In this document: piece by piece, positions 20,963 to 21,247 of the stretch
Numbering within the stretch: the stretch's first letter is position 1
Layout: the number at the start of each line of letters is the position of its first letter
NCBI GenBank assembly: GCA_023431245.1
Contig: JAEYXO010000051.1
Span: 1 to 21,247 of the forward strand
Length of the DNA stretch: 21,247 nt
Origin: Pseudomonadota bacterium
GTDB lineage: Bacteria; Pseudomonadota; Gammaproteobacteria; Burkholderiales; SG8-41
Direction: 5' to 3'
Notes under the pieces: generated by a model
What the model saw: the letters and a program-made list of their open reading frames with translations, nothing else
The model's database searches: none
Told to the model about the DNA's origin: nothing
Made by a program: the position numbers and the translations under genes

Positions 20963-21247
20963 ATGCTGTGGCTCGCCCTTCGTTTTCCGCGCCTGGCGCT
21001 GGAAATACATGCACGGGCCTGCGAATCGTCGCAGGTGCTGGCCCTGGCGGAAGCAAGGGGAATTCGCCCGCGGCTGCTGCTTTGCAATGCGGCCGCGCAT
21101 GCACGCGGCATACGCCCGGGCATGACCCCCGCATCGGCTTTTGCGCTGTGCGGCAGCCTGAAAGTCATCCCCCGGGCACCCGCCCTTGAACAGGAGGCGC
21201 TGGAGCATATCGCCGCCTGGACCTGCCAGTTCACACCGAAAGTCAGC
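20963..21247 (+). CDS. imuB: ImuB, Y-family polymerase-like protein, cut by window edge
   Basis: The frame from the ATG at 20963 is open for 95 codons to the last base of the window. MLWLALRFPRLALEIHA is the characteristic ImuB start, and the following AARGIRPxxLLCN-type and ARGIRPGMTPASAFALCGSL stretches match the N-terminal palm/finger part of this catalytically inactive Y-family relative. ImuB links ImuA, the beta clamp and DnaE2. There is no ribosome-binding site close to the ATG and a 61-base gap from imuA, looser than the lexA-imuA junction. dnaE2 would be expected beyond the edge but is not seen. Confidence 0.9.
   Translation, partial: MLWLALRFPRLALEIHARACESSQVLALAEARGIRPRLLLCNAAAHARGIRPGMTPASAFALCGSLKVIPRAPALEQEALEHIAAWTCQFTPKVS

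Noticed and set aside
1..21247. CRISPR array, insertion sequence, prophage, attachment site or defence island.
   Set aside because: No spaced repeat array, transposase, integrase or phage gene was found; the window is housekeeping chromosome.

Overview
The window reads as an ordinary chromosomal segment of a GC-rich betaproteobacterium. The basis is the gene order guaB-guaA with rnfH-ratA/smpB alongside, the rimP-nusA-infB-rbfA-truB-rpsO-pnp cluster, and lexA followed directly by imuA-imuB, together with protein sequences of the betaproteobacterial type. I cannot name the genus. I see no phage, insertion sequence, CRISPR array or transferred island. Coding density is very high, and most of the long antisense reading frames are GC-rich shadows of real genes.

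Left part (1-3661). A GNAT acetyltransferase cut by the left edge is divergent from a two-gene operon: a 395-residue class II aldolase and mtnA (methylthioribose-1-phosphate isomerase). A FabG-like short-chain dehydrogenase converges on mtnA. The aldolase-mtnA pair is the best candidate here for a less-described pathway: isomerisation and then aldol cleavage of a 5-deoxy- or 5-methylthio-pentose phosphate, as in the DHAP shunt.

Middle (3662-10340). A minus-strand purine operon has a clear promoter: guaB, guaA, a YffB-like ArsC-family protein, tadA and a cytoplasmic-type L,D-transpeptidase. The last gene starts with TTG and overlaps the tadA stop codon. A secreted DUF4124 protein faces it on the plus strand, followed by rnfH and ratA (minus), smpB (plus) and two minus-strand tRNA genes, Arg(TCT) and His(GTG).

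Right part (10341-21247). dksA (plus) is separated by a strong bidirectional terminator from the long minus-strand cluster rimP, nusA, infB, rbfA, truB, rpsO, pnp, which covers transcription elongation, translation initiation, ribosome and tRNA maturation and RNA decay. Its control elements are visible: a promoter and a leader terminator ahead of rimP, an rpsO promoter inside the end of truB, a terminator after rpsO, and a folded pnp leader. Divergent from rimP is an SOS operon with a perfect LexA box over the lexA promoter: lexA, imuA, and imuB cut by the right edge.

Most observations worth checking concern regulation and unusual starts rather than new protein families: an apparent attenuator controlling nusA, a possible ATT or TTG start for pnp, near-leaderless promoters, and a very AT-rich patch inside truB.
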